Shown piece after piece: positions 1-12,903 of a DNA stretch of 64,000 nucleotides (position 1 is the first letter of the stretch; each line of letters opens with the position of its first letter). The stretch spans positions 11,799,456 to 11,863,455 of the forward strand of contig NC_033622.1 in assembly GCF_001540865.1 (NCBI RefSeq), in the 5' to 3' direction. The translations under genes and the position numbers were made by a program. Below the pieces are notes generated by a model that was not told where the DNA came from, searched no databases, and was given only the letters and a program-made list of their open reading frames with translations. Source of the DNA: Ananas comosus. Lineage: Eukaryota > Streptophyta > Magnoliopsida > Poales > Bromeliaceae.

Positions 1-2163
1 ACCACCACCTCCTTAATTAACTTTCATTGTCTCTCTCTCTCTAGCCGGTTGGAGCAAGGAAGGAGCTCGTGTGGAGCTTTCCGTCATTGACGTCACGCCG
101 CGGACCGTCGAGCATACGAGCATCACCGTAGTTTCACGAGGAGCGGCGAGAAGTGTTTCTGTCGTTCTCGACGCGTGCCGAATTGGAGTCGCTGTTAGAG
201 AATTTCGGTAGTTCGACCGTCGGGTGTTTCGGCTCTTTCCGCGCAGAGCATCGGACAGTGACGCGATCTTGATTCATTGGCAACGAGACTTCGAGACGAA
301 TCCATAGGATCTTTACTCGCCCGATTTGGAAAGGTTTGCTCTGTCAAATTCCTTTTACTGAGTTGTTGTTTGCCGAGCAGACTCTTAAGTGCTGATTGCT
401 GATTTCCAGCATGACCCCCGTTTTTACCTATTCTCTGATGTAGGAATGTCCAAACGCGACGAAATTGGCGTGCTAGATTCGGACTTCGAACGAAGATCTG
501 AGCCCAGAGATCGCCGATTTTGGAGCCAGCTTTGCCCTGTCGAACCCTATTTACTAGGCTGCCTGCTTTGCCGAGCAATTTCAGAGATGCTGTTTCGCAT
601 GTTCCAGCTGTCGACGTTTCGTATTCTGCGCCGTTCTCTCGTAGGAGCGTCGGAATTCAGCGAAAACCTGGAACCATTGATTCGTGACTTTGAGACGAAG
701 CTTCAGAACCTTGTTTGCTGAATTTGGATAAGTCTAGCTTGTCGAATTTAACGCTTCTTCGCTGCTGTTTTCCTGGGCAGATTTCGTGATTTTGAGGTAA
801 TTGGTTTACTTCTTCCATCAGAAACGGGGACTTCGACGGACCAGCGAGGGATCATTTTGGATCCGGCCACTTTTCTTCCCTGCCAGGAGTGCGTGAGAGG
901 TGGGGGTTCATCGATTTTTGCCTCTAAGTACATATTTAGTCGACTATATGCTTTGTTCGTTAACACTAAATGAGGTACTCAAAATTCATGATAGTATATT
1001 TAAAAACCTGAATTGGGAGCATGCTTATGTGAGTGATGATAATTGATAGGGGGTGTGGACTTGGTTGACTTAGGAGAAAACCTGCGATTTGGACCTGTCA
1101 CCAGTTTTAACTACCTGAGTTAGCTCTAGGAGCCGTTAAAATATGACTGTCGCAGTTTTTCTCGAGACAGTTACTCCAGGTAGTTTAGATATGTATTTAC
1201 ACTCTGCCTGTTTCGCCGAGTGGATTTTTACAGGGTCGTTCAGGTGTGTTCGACTGTTCGGTGCCGTAGAGTTCGGTGGACCCGTTATGCCTTTTTGGCT
1301 TAGATTGTGCGAGGGCACGTTACCTTGTTGGTTGTTAGACCAGTTTGAGTCGAATTACTTGACTTTGGCGTAGTGTGGAGCCTGATTGAGTTCGACAGAG
1401 CATACGCCTGCAGTACTCGGTGGTAGGCCCACGAGTTGCCACTCCGGATCAGCTTTGCTTTGCGTTGGTGTCCTACATGCCAGTTGACTTACTACTCCTC
1501 CACGGACCAGTTAGTGTGGATAGAGCTGGATAGTCGCAATTGGGCAGGGACGGGTGTGTTCACAGTCCCAGGGACGGGTATGTCTACAGTCCCGATTGGA
1601 TTCGGTCAGATTGGACATTTCTTACAGTTGGTTAGCGTAGAGCCTGATAGTGTAGTGGTTGATAGCGGTAGAGTGTACCTCCTGCTTTTCCTTCTATCCT
1701 TACTCCCTTCTGTAGACTTAGTGGGTGACCGATGTCGTTTTGGGCGGTACCCACTGAGGACTACCTATTTTTACAGTAGTTCTCACGCCCAGTTGTTACT
1801 TGTGTTTTCCAGAGCCACAGGTGTCGGCTGCTGTATCTGCCGCCGACCAGGATCGAGGCAAGGGCATTGCGAGCTAGAGCCCTACCCGACAGTCAGAGCT
1901 AGAGGCTTTCCCCTACTGCAGGTAGTTGTTGTTTGGGAGTTTTTGTACATAGTTGTTTAACTCGCCAGTGCGAGTAGCCTTGTATTTTGGATTCTAGCTA
2001 TGTATATGAAACTCAGTTATTTAGTTTTTTTTAGCAACTCTATGCTACTGTTTGTAGTATCGTATTTCTATTGGTACTTTGATGCTTCGTATACAGGGGA
2101 AATTCCTTTGTATACGGCGGATTTGTCGGCGTGCCCGGGGAACGAGATATCCGGGGCGTGACA
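1..2163 (+). mobile_element. Long LTR of a Ty3/gypsy-like retrotransposon, left end outside window
   Basis: The right end reads GGGGCGTGACA at 2153-2163, the same terminus as the complete LTR at 57542-60072. Several internal blocks also match that LTR, for example the GGAGAAAACC region near 1073 and the stretch near 1375-1440. The copy is diverged from the later one. It could be a solo LTR or the 3' LTR of an element lying to the left. Small open frames inside it have no recognisable domains and are not genes. The gypsy assignment rests on LTR length and terminal bases only. Confidence 0.7.
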
Positions 2164-2371
2164 TATATATTTAATAGAATACTATATTTTATAATATAAT
2201 TAACGATATACCTATTGTATCCGCGGCAAAGCACAAGTACATCGCTAGTATATATATATATGATCAGAATCAAAGGGATAAAAAAATAAAATAAAATTGA
2301 TACTGATACGTCTCTCACTCGATCTCTATCACTCTGTCAGTATTCCTCAGCTCTTCCTATATATATATATA
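2164..2371. other. AT-rich spacer with a possible Helitron 3' terminus
   Basis: TA-rich sequence. Around 2232-2256 there is a string ending in CGCTAG followed by T, resembling the CTAG|T terminus of the Helitron-like element at 2919-3656. No matching 5' end is visible, probably because the LTR to the left interrupts it. No gene seen. Confidence 0.35.
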
Positions 2372-2900
2372 GAGCGGGACTGCTGTGCTCTCAGGAGCAC
2401 GGAGGCATCCGTGCTCCTGAGCCGTTTTCAATGATGGAATTTCCGAACCAACGATCGGCTCCGTTAGACTTGATCTAGCATATTTGAAGTTTCTAGAAAA
2501 TAAATTTTGCGATTTTTCGATATCATTTACCTAGCAATCAAAAGGATTCAAAATCAATAATTTTTAACGACTGAAAATAAAAATTCTATAAAAAGTGGTG
2601 ATATAGCACTAAAATTTTCGATCAGAAATATTGATCTTGTTGTAGATAGTATAAAGAATTTTGTATCAAAATTTCATCGGATTTGAATACTTCTATATCG
2701 TTAAACTTGAAACGGCAGATATCAACTATTAAAAATTATTGATTTTGAACGCTTCCGATCACTAGGTAAATGATATCAAAAAATCGCAAAAATTATTTTC
2801 TAGAAACTTCAAATACGATAGATCAAGTCTAACGGAGCCGATCGTCGATTTGAAAATTCCACCATCGAAAACGGCTCAGGAGCACACAGTAGCCCAGCTC
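2372..2900. mobile_element. MITE with long terminal inverted repeats
   Basis: The two ends are inverted copies over roughly 200 bp: GAGCGGGACTGCTGTG on the left, and the reverse complement of the right end reads GAGCTGGGCTACTGTG. The left arm holds an extra small hairpin (a CAGGAGCAC / GTGCTCCTG pair). Flanks are TATATA repeats, so the target duplication cannot be defined. It belongs to the same family as 15271-15979, where a clean 9-bp duplication is visible. Confidence 0.75.
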
Positions 2901-2918
2901 TATATATATATATATATA

Positions 2919-3656
2919 TCTATACTATATATAAAAGCGCATAGGAATTCCGACAATAACAGACGGAATCCAAAAAGGAATAAAAAATATTCCCTATATT
3001 TTTTAGGAACAGATACAAACGGGTATGATCAATTAATTAAAAAAATTTTAAATAAGAACGAATGGTTATAATTAATCTGTTAAAAAGTAGGATTATTATC
3101 CATCTATAAAAGAATCAAAAAAGAAATAAAAGAATATTCCCTATATTTTTTACAACCATGTATGATCGCTTAATTAAAAAAATTTCAAATAAGAATGAAC
3201 GGTTATGATTAATCTGTTAAAAATAACATTCTTATCCATCTATAAATCCAATCTTACGAATGGTTGTGTCAATTAAAAATGAACGGTTCACTTAATTAAA
3301 ATAATCTCAAATAAGAACGAACGGTTATGATTAATCTGTTAAAAAATAGCATTCTTATCCAAAAATTTTAATTATAGTGGATAAAAATTAAATTTTAAAT
3401 TTTGAAATAAATATGAATTAAATTTTGATGCTTTTTGTTTAAAACACATATTTAAATTTTAGATCATTAGAAATAAAAAATATATATAAATATTTAATAT
3501 ATGTAAAAAAAATATAGAATATTACAAATATTTTCTAATAAAATATAACATATGAATTTATAAATTATAAATTTTTAAATAAATATAATGTGCAAATTTA
3601 TATTGATTTAAAATAAATTAAAATAATTTTAGTATATTTACACGTACATCAGCTAG
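2919..3656 (+). mobile_element. Short Helitron-like element
   Basis: Starts TCTATACTATATATAAAAG after an A and ends ATCAGCTAG before a T, the A|TC...CTRR|T arrangement of plant Helitrons. Inside are about three loose tandem units of roughly 130 bp sharing GGTTATGATTAATCTG (about 3050-3360). There is no coding capacity, so it is non-autonomous. It lies just upstream of the transporter promoter. Confidence 0.6.
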
Positions 3657-3664
3657 TATATATA

Positions 3665-3691
<27 letters not shown>

Positions 3692-3695
<4 letters not shown>

Positions 3696-3698
3696 AAA
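3692..3698 (+). promoter_or_regulatory. Putative TATA box of the potassium transporter gene
   Basis: TATAAAA follows a long TA repeat, is followed by a pyrimidine-rich stretch (CCCTTCTCTTC), and lies about 45 bp before the proposed ATG at 3738. Such spacing fits a short 5' UTR. The upstream TA repeat makes the exact TATA position uncertain. Confidence 0.5.
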
Positions 3699-3737
3699 GC
3701 CCTTCTCTTCATCTTCATTCTCCAAACTAAGTACTCC

Positions 3738-6700
3738 ATGGAATTGGAGCTCGGAAGTTCCGGTCCAACTATCCTCCAAAATGGCCGTCCACGGAACAGT
3801 CCGTTCAGCCAATACGTACACGGCCGTAGCGAAGAGAAACAGGTCGCCAATTTTTTAGTTCATTTTTCGCTTTTGTTTTTATCAAAAAAAATAATTTCGT
3901 TATTGAATAACAATTTCAAAAAAAAATTTGTTAAAGAGCCTGGCTCACACCTTTAATTTCTTATGGTCCAGTTTTATATTTAATTTAATTATATCCGACT
4001 TTTGTTATTACGTTATTTAATCTTATGTTTTTTTGATCATCTAGTATAGTTCCCACAAGTTGGGATCGTGTGATCTACCTTAATTATGGTCTATTTTTTC
4101 AGCTTAGTTCTATTTTAATTCGATTTTATTCGATTCTTTTATAATTTTAACTAGTCTTTTTAAGTTGTTTTCATCCCGTTCTCATCTCTGGCATAGTCCA
4201 ATTTTTGGATTAGATTTCGTTTCGTTCATACGACCACATCAAAAAAAAAAAAAAAAAGAAAAAAAACAGAGGCTCTTATCTTTCTTATGATCTAGTTTTT
4301 TGTAGCTCAGTCCTGTTCTAATTTCATTTAGTCTTTTCAAGTTGTTTTCGCCCTGTTTTTTTTTTTTTTTTTGAAAGAAAGATAACACGTGCTAAGAAGG
4401 TATATTAAAGAGTACTTTTTTTGAGAGAGAGAGAAATATAGCGTGCTATTTGTTTTGTTTAATTTTTTAGAAATAAACTTAGCTCGATATATAAATCAAT
4501 AAGGATTCGGACTTGGGACTCAAGTACCAATCACCAAGTCATTTGCCACTTACACTAGGTACGATCGGCGTATATTAAAGAGCATTAATACCATAACTTT
4601 TTCAGATTGAGTACCAGTGCTTTAATATATTTAAATTTTTGGAGTTCAAATTTATTTTTCTTTTTACTTTTTGTATGCTGTTGGTTGAAACTGGGAGAAG
4701 TTTTCAGTTTTTAATTTAAAATCCTAGTTAATATATGTTATTTTTGCTTAAAAAAATGTAGCAGTAATCGAAGAACTTGTTTGTTGCGTTACGACATAGT
4801 ACTATGTAGCAGAAGCAATTGGAGTTGGAAAATTTATTTGATGTTTTTTTTTTTCATTATAAATTTAATTTGGAGTAATTGCACCCTTGTTGCTTGCCAA
4901 TCTTTACCCATGCTTTCGAGAAAAAGAAAATAAATGACAAAAAAAAAAAAAAGGAATCTCACTGCAGTGAGACACCATTAATTCATCGTATAAAATACAC
5001 AAATAGAGAAACAATTTGTTTCGGGACTTAAATTTTTGAGATAAGATTCCTAACGGGGTGTTTAATTTTCTGAAAAAAATATTTCAAAAAATAGATTTCT
5101 AACTAAAAAGTTATCTTTCGCCTCTTTGTTCCTAAAGTTAAAAAATATTTTTTTGCATATTTGATTCTCAGAAAATGTTAAGTTGTTTTGAACTTTTTTT
5201 TCTATTTTTATAAAAGAATAATAATTTTATTTTTTGAATTTTTTATCTGTAAAATAAAAATCATGAAAAAAAAATTTCATGAAAAACTTATTTTTCTCCA
5301 CGCTTTTCCGAGCAACAAAATACGTCCCAACCTATATATATTAAGGCGATAAAATTAACAAATCTTACTTTGTTAGGAAGCGAACCCATTTTTTTTACAA
5401 TTTTACAATTTTGTTCACTAATGCCTTGTTTAGTATGGATGCCGTTTTTATTTTTTAAAACACTAATTTTATATAATTTGATATGTTAGAGAAAAAAAAT
5501 AATTAGCTTATAACGCATCTAGGCCAGCTAGGTAATAAATGATAACTTATTTTTAAAAAAATTTAGAAGCAAAAAAAAAAAAAAATTTTAAATTTTTATT
5601 TTTTGTTACTAAGTAAAGACTTTGGATGAAAGAATTTGGTTAAAACAACTAATTACCATTAAAAATTACATATATTAAAAATTGGCAAATGTAATTTTTT
5701 AAAAAGCTAAAATAAAGAAAACTTCTTCTTTTTTTTTTTTGAGAGATATAAAGAAAACTTCTTGTAAAAACTTTTTTTTATTTTTTATTTCTGATTTTCA
5801 AAAATCTACATTTTACCTCCATAAAATTTTCAACATGTTTCGATGGGTTACTATATTAATGGAGAGGGCAAAATGACTAAATTACTTTTATTCGTTTAAT
5901 AAAAAATAATTTTTTAATATAATTTTGTTATTTTTAGAATATTTTTTGTATAAATTATAAGAATAAATTAAATAATAAAGAAATCCTGACTAAGGGAGTT
6001 AAGTAAAAAAAGGGGAATTTTAAATTAATTTTGCGAGGATAAAATATTAATTTTAAAAGTCAAGAAGTTAAGTAAAAAAAGGGGAATTTAAATAAGAATT
6101 TTCTGTATTTTATCTTTTTTAAAAAATCAAAAAGAAAGACCCTCGAAAATCGTTTGGTTGCGTGTAGTTGCAACTACACTGCAGTTGTAACTGCATACAA
6201 ATATAAATTCAAAGCTTGGTTTGATGTATTTAACTACAACTCCTGCAATAGGAACTGCAGAAGGAGGCCTAACTACAGCAGTTGGAATTATACCCAAATT
6301 GACTACAGTAACAACTGCAGCAATTAGAGAAAGTAACTTTAAACAAAAGATAAACCTAACTCCTTAATTATTTTTAAATAAAAAATATTTTTTTACATTG
6401 GAAGTAATTTTACCATTATATATATATATATATATAAAGTGATAAAATTTTTAAAATTTATTTCTCAACTACATACAATTAAATAAATTATTTATTATTA
6501 TAACGTTTTGCACTACATTCAACCAAATAATATGTATATAGTTGGGACTGTTATATTTCTAACTGCATACATCTCAAATTATACTGTATTTGTAATTATA
6601 TCTCGCCAAATTGTCCCTTAATTTGGATGCGCAGAAGAGTGGTGGTGTGTGGGGAGACGTAAACCTGGCATACAGGACGCTGGGCGTGGTGTTTGGGGGA

Positions 6701-9700
6701 CTGGTCACTTCACCTCTCTATGTCTACCCGTCCATGAACTTGAGCTCTCCCAGCGAAGAGGACTACCTGGGCATATACAGCATCATCTTCTGGACTCTGA
6801 CTCTCATCGGGGTCGTCAAATATGTCTGCATCGCTCTCAAGGCTGATGACCGCGGCGAAGGTATATATCCTCCTCCTGCTTTGCACTCTAAAACTAATAA
6901 GTTACTCTTCTCGAAAAAGGTTGGTTTTCGAAAATTATACAATTTGATCGCTCTATAACAAATGGGTATATAACCATCCAAATAGTAAAACTGTAATAAA
7001 AGGCCTCGGATCTCACGAATCCCACTTCTAGATGACTCTTAGGGCGACTTTGGTTCAAAGTCGGAATCGAAATCAGAATCGAAATCAAAATAAGCTGGAA
7101 TCGGAATCGGAATGACTCATTACCTAATTCTGTTTGGTTCATCATCTGAATCAGAATCGGAATAAATCATTCCTATTGTCGGTGTTTGGTTCAGGTGGAT
7201 ATAAAAAATATAATCAAATTAATATACTAACATTATCTTTATAATATATTAATTTAAATTCAAATTAAAAATTAAATATTAAAAATTTACATCAAAATTT
7301 TGAAATAATGTCAAAATTTTAAATCTATTTTTTTTTAAAAAAAAATTAAACTCAACAGGATTAATGTACACTAGTGGGCCAGACCTAATAAACTTAAACT
7401 TTGGGAGTGAATGAGTCCTGTTAATTATGTCACGTCCTTGAATCTACGTGGGGTTGGGTTGGAACGGAAATTATATGAAAAGGAGTTCACTCAACAGGGT
7501 TGATCTTGTAGCATTGTTCTCGGTAATCTTATCGTGCATATTGATTTTCTTAGTAGAGTAGGTAATCTGAGCAAGGTAGTAAAGCAGTTTTGCATGGAGG
7601 TTTTATATGTCGTATATACGTCCCTGAGTATTACTATCTCTTTTAAAGAAGGAAAAGGTGAGGAACCTGTTATTGAGCAGGTAATCTTAGCAAGGTAGCA
7701 TTTGACTTTTTGTTAGTAAATCTAGTGTTTCTTTGAGAAACCTGAAGCTTTAACTTGAGTCATTAATAGAAAGAGTAGAAAGTATAGAGTTTACAGAGGA
7801 AATTATTAATAACCATGTGAACTAATAATGTGTGCATAATTTATAATACTTAGGCCATTTCTTCACTTACTAGTTCATTTTAGCTGCATCTGGAAATGTT
7901 TGGAGAATCTACTTGGGAACAATTGCAACAAGCTACATATTGATTCGTACGTCGGAATTCGTGTTTACTGCAGGCGGGACTTTTGCCATGTACTCTTTAC
8001 TCTGCAGGCACATCAACATCGGCATCCTTCCGTCAAAGAAGCTGAATTCGATAGACGATCGTTCGCATAATCACGAGCCTGGTAAGCTGGGAAAGTTTCT
8101 GGAGCGAAGCATCATTGCGCGAAGGATATTGCTGTTCGTTGCGGTGCTGGGGATGTGCATGCTCATCGGCGACGGCATTCTTACTCCCGCCATTTCAGGT
8201 TTCCACTGCTCATTCAATTTAATGCTGCTTATGCTAATCCAATGATTCCAAATTTCAAAATATTTATCTCAGAAATATTTCTTTACTGTTTCAGTGTTAT
8301 CAGCAATAGATGGATTAAGAGGACCTTTCCCTTCGGTCAGTAAGTGTAAGTAATCGAGGACATATGTTATTCATAAATTTAGCCCTTTAATATCCCTGAA
8401 TTTTGAACTTGATTTTGATCTCAACCTTAATAAGAGCTTCAGCTTTAACAGAGAGAAAACTGATTGCGGCGTTGATGTATCATCTTTGGTAGATTTTTAC
8501 TAGAATAACAGAAGGGCTTGATTACACAGAACAAAGTTTTTAAGGGCTGTATTGCTGCAGCAGAAACCATTAGGATGAAATCGAAATCAAGATGAAACTT
8601 TCAGTGACTGAAAATTTGTGATTTAGTTCTGTTATTTTTCAAATCCTCCAGCTGCTGTTGAAGGTTTGTCTGCGGTAATCCTGATTGCTCTATTCCTCTT
8701 GCAAAAGCACGGCACTTCTCGAGTGAGTTTTCTCTTTTCCCCCATCATGGCTTTGTGGACTTTCACCACTCCGATCATCGGCATATACAGCATAATTCAC
8801 TACAACCCGAGCATTTTAAAAACTGTGTCGCCGCATTATATTCTGCAATTTTTCTTAAGAAATAAAAGGAAAGGGTGGCAATTGCTCGGTGGCACCGTTC
8901 TATGCATCACAGGTATGTGCTCTTGCTTTAATGTGTTCTTTCTTTTAAAATTAATTTGATGTTAGTCGATTTTATTTTTTTTCCCCTATTCAGGTGCCGA
9001 GGCAATGTTTGCTGATCTAGGCCATTTCAACAGAAGGTCTATTCAGGTAATCAGTAATCACCATGAAATATTACCAGGGAATAATCCAATATAAATTCAT
9101 TTAGATTTCTTAGAAAATTTTTTAGTTAAATGTGTTTCATTGCAGATTCTGAGTAATCATTTATGCCCCTTGAAAACTCAATTTATCGCGTCTATATCCT
9201 TATACAATCAAAAACATTCCTCAAGAGAACTACTCATAATACAAAACCAACATTGTCACACGATTGAATGACTCCCGAACTCGGTGATATTACTTTAAGA
9301 ACCTACATTTTCGAGGGCTATATATACAAACTCAGATTGGGTTATTTCTGTGTATTTATGTAGGTAATTGTGAAATGTTGTGCATGTAAAAGCCTCTTCT
9401 TTTGATTTGTTCTTATAATATCAATTCCTGCATGCAGTTGGCATTCCTTTTCAGCATATATCCTTCTCTAGTTCTCACATACGCAGGGCAAACAGCTTAT
9501 CTGATGAAGAATCCTAATGATCATAATGATGGATTCTACAAGTTTGTGCCCGGTCCCGTCTATTGGCCCATGTTTATCATTGCGACATTAGCGGCAATTG
9601 TCGCGAGCCAATCCTTAATATCAGCAACATTCTCCGTCATCAAGCAATCGGTAGCCCTTGACTACTTTCCTCGCGTTAAGGTGGTTCACACGTCCCAGGA

Positions 9701-10902
9701 CAAAGAAGGCGAGGTTTACTCACCGGAAACTAATTATATTCTCATGTTTCTGTGCGTTGCTGTCGTAGTCGGTTTCGGCGATGGGAAGGACATAGGAAAT
9801 GCATTTGGTATGTTATTCAAATTCTTCTATTGGCTTAGTCGCACTAACGGCTTTTTCATTGAAACGTTGTCACCGTCTTTTCGCTGCAACAGAAGTAAAA
9901 GCAGCTTGAAATTGGAGCTTCTGCTTTTGTGACCCCAAGAGCTCATTTAAGATTCCCTTGGTAGCAAAAGCTCTGAAATTCAGGCCGAACAGACTAGGCA
10001 GTCATTTCTATCCACAGATTCTTCTATTTACTGATTTGCAATTTCTCGCTGCAGGTGTCGTGGTTATACTTGTCATGCTTATAACAACAATTCTACTCAC
10101 TCTAGTTATGATCATCATATGGAGAACCCCTCTTCTCCTTGCTGGGTTGTATTTTGTGTGCTTTTTTGTGCTAGAAGGATCTTACGTCAGTGCCGTCGTG
10201 ACCAAGATCATTCAAGGAGGCTGGTTGCCATTCGCGGTTTCGATAATCCTCGCATCTATAATGTTCGCGTGGTACTACGGAAGGCAAAAGAAGATCGAAT
10301 ATGAAACGACGAACAAAATAACATTGGAATGCCTTGCAGAGCTGCTGTCGAGCTCAGAGATACAGAGAGTCCCAGGACTCTGCTTCTTTTACAGCAATAC
10401 ACAAGACGGGCTCACACCTATACTCCGACACTATATAACGAACACGCACTCGCTGCACAAAGTCACGGTTTTCACCACTCTTAGATACTTGTTAGTGCCC
10501 AAAGTTGCTGAGAAAGAGAGGGTTCTTGTTACAAGATTCGGAGTAAACGGAGTGTATGGGTGCATAATCCAGTACGGGTACGCCGACAAGCTCAATAGCC
10601 AAGGCGAGGACTTTGTGAGCCAAGTGACGAATACTCTGCGAGCGTATATTGAGAAGAATGCGGAGGGCCAATCAAGCGGTTGTGTCGAAGCAGAGGTTTC
10701 GCGGTTGAAAGAGGCTAAAGCAGCAGGGGTGGTGCATGTGAGGGGTAAAACAAGGTTTCATGTGGGCAAGGACAGTGGGTGGTTTGATAGGATCTTAATT
10801 GGGTACTATGAGTTCCTGCATAACAATTGTAGATCAGCATTGCCCACACTGGGAGTTCCTCTTCATCAAAGAATGGAGATTGGGATGCTGTACAAGGCTT
10901 GA
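3738..10902 (+). CDS. HAK/KUP/KT family potassium transporter, 8 exons
   Basis: Membrane potassium transporter (K+ uptake, probably H+-coupled in this family). Proposed exons: 3738-3842, 6635-6860, 7974-8198, 8295-8339, 8652-8912, 8994-9046, 9438-9807 and 10055-10902. They total 2133 nt with every splice phase consistent, giving 710 residues, normal for the family. Recognisable blocks are TSPLYVY, ADDRGEG joined to GTFAMYSLLCRH across intron 2, GDGILTPAIS, GAEAMFADLGHF, YAGQTAYL, FPRVKVVHTS and a hydrophobic run in exon 8 ahead of the cytosolic tail. The exon carrying the filter block has no in-frame ATG. Exon 1 is inferred from the ATG at 3738 (MELELGSSG...), the TATA box before it and a phase-0 GT donor, so the first 35 residues are the weakest part. 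The filter motif reads GVVFGGLVTSPLYVY (52-66) where the family normally has GVVYGDLGTSPLYVY. Intron 1 (2.8 kb) contains a SINE and a MITE. Confidence 0.83.
4415..4569 (-). mobile_element. tRNA-type SINE in transporter intron 1
   Basis: Minus-strand copy of the window's SINE family. The A-rich tail is at the left, and a box-B-like AAGTCCGAATCC lies in the body. It is flanked by a 15-bp duplication, GTATATTAAAGAG(T/C)A, at 4400-4414 and 4570-4584. Confidence 0.8.
4585..6148. other. Intron 1 interior, AT-rich, no gene
   Basis: Low-complexity A- and T-rich sequence with homopolymers and short repeated phrases (for example AGTTAAGTAAAAAAAGG near 5998 and 6067). I see no coding signal on either strand. 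Confidence 0.5.
6149..6527. mobile_element. MITE-like element in transporter intron 1
   Basis: Left end TCGTTTGGTTGCGTGTAGTTG; the reverse complement of the right end reads TATTTGGTTGAATGTAGTG. The two are imperfect inverted repeats, and the interior repeats GTAGTTGCAACT-type palindromes. Target duplication not resolved. It ends about 100 bp before the exon 2 acceptor. Confidence 0.5.
7035..7200. mobile_element. MITE fragment in transporter intron 2
   Basis: Contains TTTGGTTCAAAGTCGGAATC, a run of GGAATCGGAATC-type repeats and GTTTGGTTC at the other side, typical of MITE ends in plants. No clear second terminus or target duplication, so treated as a fragment. Confidence 0.4.
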
Positions 10903-11576
10903 TGCAATTGTAATGTTAATCGAACTTCCCCCAGTCACATATTTGTGCTCTTTATGTATGTTCGTCCTGATGAATGCAACTGTATTATTAACATTTGAGT
11001 CTTGTGGTCATAATGCATAGATAGATCTATGCACAAAACGAATTTTCTTAATTAGAGAGGGTTACAAAATTACTTGTTAGGTGATGGATGAATCAACTAA
11101 TACTGGTCGATCTGCCACGACGCACGTACGTTCAACCCCTCCTTATTGCACACAATTCGCTAATTCTTCTAGTATTTTTTATACAAAAAATAAATCATCT
11201 AAATTAGAGACAAAAGTTTTTTTTTTTTTTTTTTGAGTAAACTGGGAGTAAAGACCCCAAAAATTTATTTTTTAAAAAAAGTAATTTAGTACAGTTACAA
11301 AAACCTTGACCCACAATCATTATACAGTATACACCCAACAATACCAAAAAATAAAATTAAAAAAATTCGGTCAACCAGCTGCCAGAGAGACAAAAAAAAG
11401 AAAAAAGAAAAAAAGAAAAGAAACTACAGAAACACTAAAAGCATACCTGACACAAAATCTCTTTATTGTATGCTAACCAGAAACATATGAAAGGAAATTT
11501 AAAATTCAGAAATTCACATAAAAAGATAAAAAATTGAAAATCTTTTAAAAACTGTCAAAAGAAAAGTTAGAGACTA

Positions 11577-11926
11577 GGCCTTCGTTTGGTTGGGGGCTAA
11601 GGGGTGGAATAACCCCTTAACCCCCGTATTATTCCCAAACACTCTCAAAAATGGGTGGGATTAGCTAACCTCATCTCAAATGGGCTATTCTCAGTTACCT
11701 AACCCTACCTAACCCTACCAAACTCTAACCAAATATTATTTTCTATTCATAATAACCCACTATCCTTCTTGTCCCACCTACTCCAACCAAATACTATTTT
11801 TCACTACCCTGAACTAACTCCAACCCCAACCAAACACAAAAATACTTTAATCCCACCTTAACCTTCCTAAACTTAACCCTATCCTTGGAATAACTAGTTT
11901 TTCCTTAACCTCGAACCAAACGGTAG
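11577..11926. mobile_element. Tourist/PIF-Harbinger-like MITE
   Basis: Left end GGCCTTCGTTTGGTT, right end AACCAAACGGTAG, flanked by the 3-bp direct repeat CTA. The paralogous inverted copy at 27.3 kb lacks the element. The AACCCTA-rich interior is internally repetitive and non-coding. Confidence 0.65.
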
Positions 11927-12145
11927 CTAAAATCGAAATTATCTGAGAGAAAACTGATCAATAATTGAGTAGTGTATTCTTTTTTTTAACATAATCTAAC
12001 TATTTAATTTTTTTAACGAAATAAATTTAATAATTTTGCGGCATCATTAGTCTAACATTTAAGTCAGAAATTAATAATATTCCATGGATAGCATGATTTA
12101 AATTTGAAACTATCTGATTACCAAGTAAATAATGTCGCAAATTTA

Positions 12146-12903
12146 ATCGACCGTCCCTAGAGCAAGTGACAAAGAGTTTGGTGGTTGGTACCCGAGGTCT
12201 CAAGTTCGAATTCTATTTGATTTACATTTCCAGCTAAGTTTATTTCTAAATTAAATAAACGATTTATTTTTAAATGAAATAAACGAAGCGGGTAGCATGC
12301 TACCTACCTCTCAAAATAATAATAATAATAAGGAAAAACTTCAAATACCCTCTTGTAGTTTCACTTTTTCTCACTTTAGTACCATGTGGTTTAAAGTGTA
12401 TCAAGTTAGTACCTGTGGTTTTGCACTTTTTCATTTTAGTATCTTATGGTTTAAAGTGTATTAAGTTAGTACCTTGTGGTTTAAAGTGTATCAAGTTAGT
12501 ATCTTGTGGTTTTGCACTTTTTCACTTTAGTACCATGTGGTTTAAACCCTGTGGTTTAAAGTGTACCATGTGGTTTCGCACTTTATCACTTTAGTACTCT
12601 GTGGTTTCACACTTTATCACTTTAGTACCTTATAATTTAAAAATCACAGGGTACTAACTTGATACAAAAATAAAACCATAGGATACTAACTTGATACAAA
12701 AATAAAACCATAGGATACTAACTTGATACAAAAATAAAACCACAGAGTACTAACTTGATACACTTTAAACCATAGGATACTAAAGTGATAAAGTGAGAAA
12801 CCACAAGGTACTAACTTGATACACTTTAAACCACTGGGTACTAAAATGAAAAAGTGCGAAACCACATAGGAGTTTTTTTGAAATTTTTCCTAATAATAAT
12901 TAT
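12146..12903 (+). mobile_element. SINE with a MITE nested in its tail
   Basis: SINE family member beginning TCGACCGTCCCTAGAGC, with box A-like and box B-like AAGTTCGAATTC segments. It is flanked by a 15-bp duplication, AATGT(C/T)GCAAATTTA, at 12131-12145 and 12904-12918. A Mutator-type MITE (12332-12890) sits in the AAT-rich tail, so the SINE inserted first. It also has a small internal duplication of its TTTATTTCTAAAT region. Confidence 0.8.
12332..12890. mobile_element. Mutator-type MITE with internal tandem repeats
   Basis: Ends GGAAAAACTTCAAATACC and the inverted GGAAAAATTTCAAAAAAA. The 9-bp duplication TAATAATAA flanks it at 12323-12331 and 12891-12899, although this lies in an AAT repeat. 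The interior is built from repeated CACTTTAGTACC...GTGGTTTAAAGTGTATC units in both orientations. Related elements lie at 16893-17313 and 43124-43477. Confidence 0.8.

Noticed and set aside
1143..1960. Open frames of 76 and 174 codons near the window start
   Set aside because: They lie inside a long LTR, have no domain, and are not preserved in the related LTR at 57542-60072.
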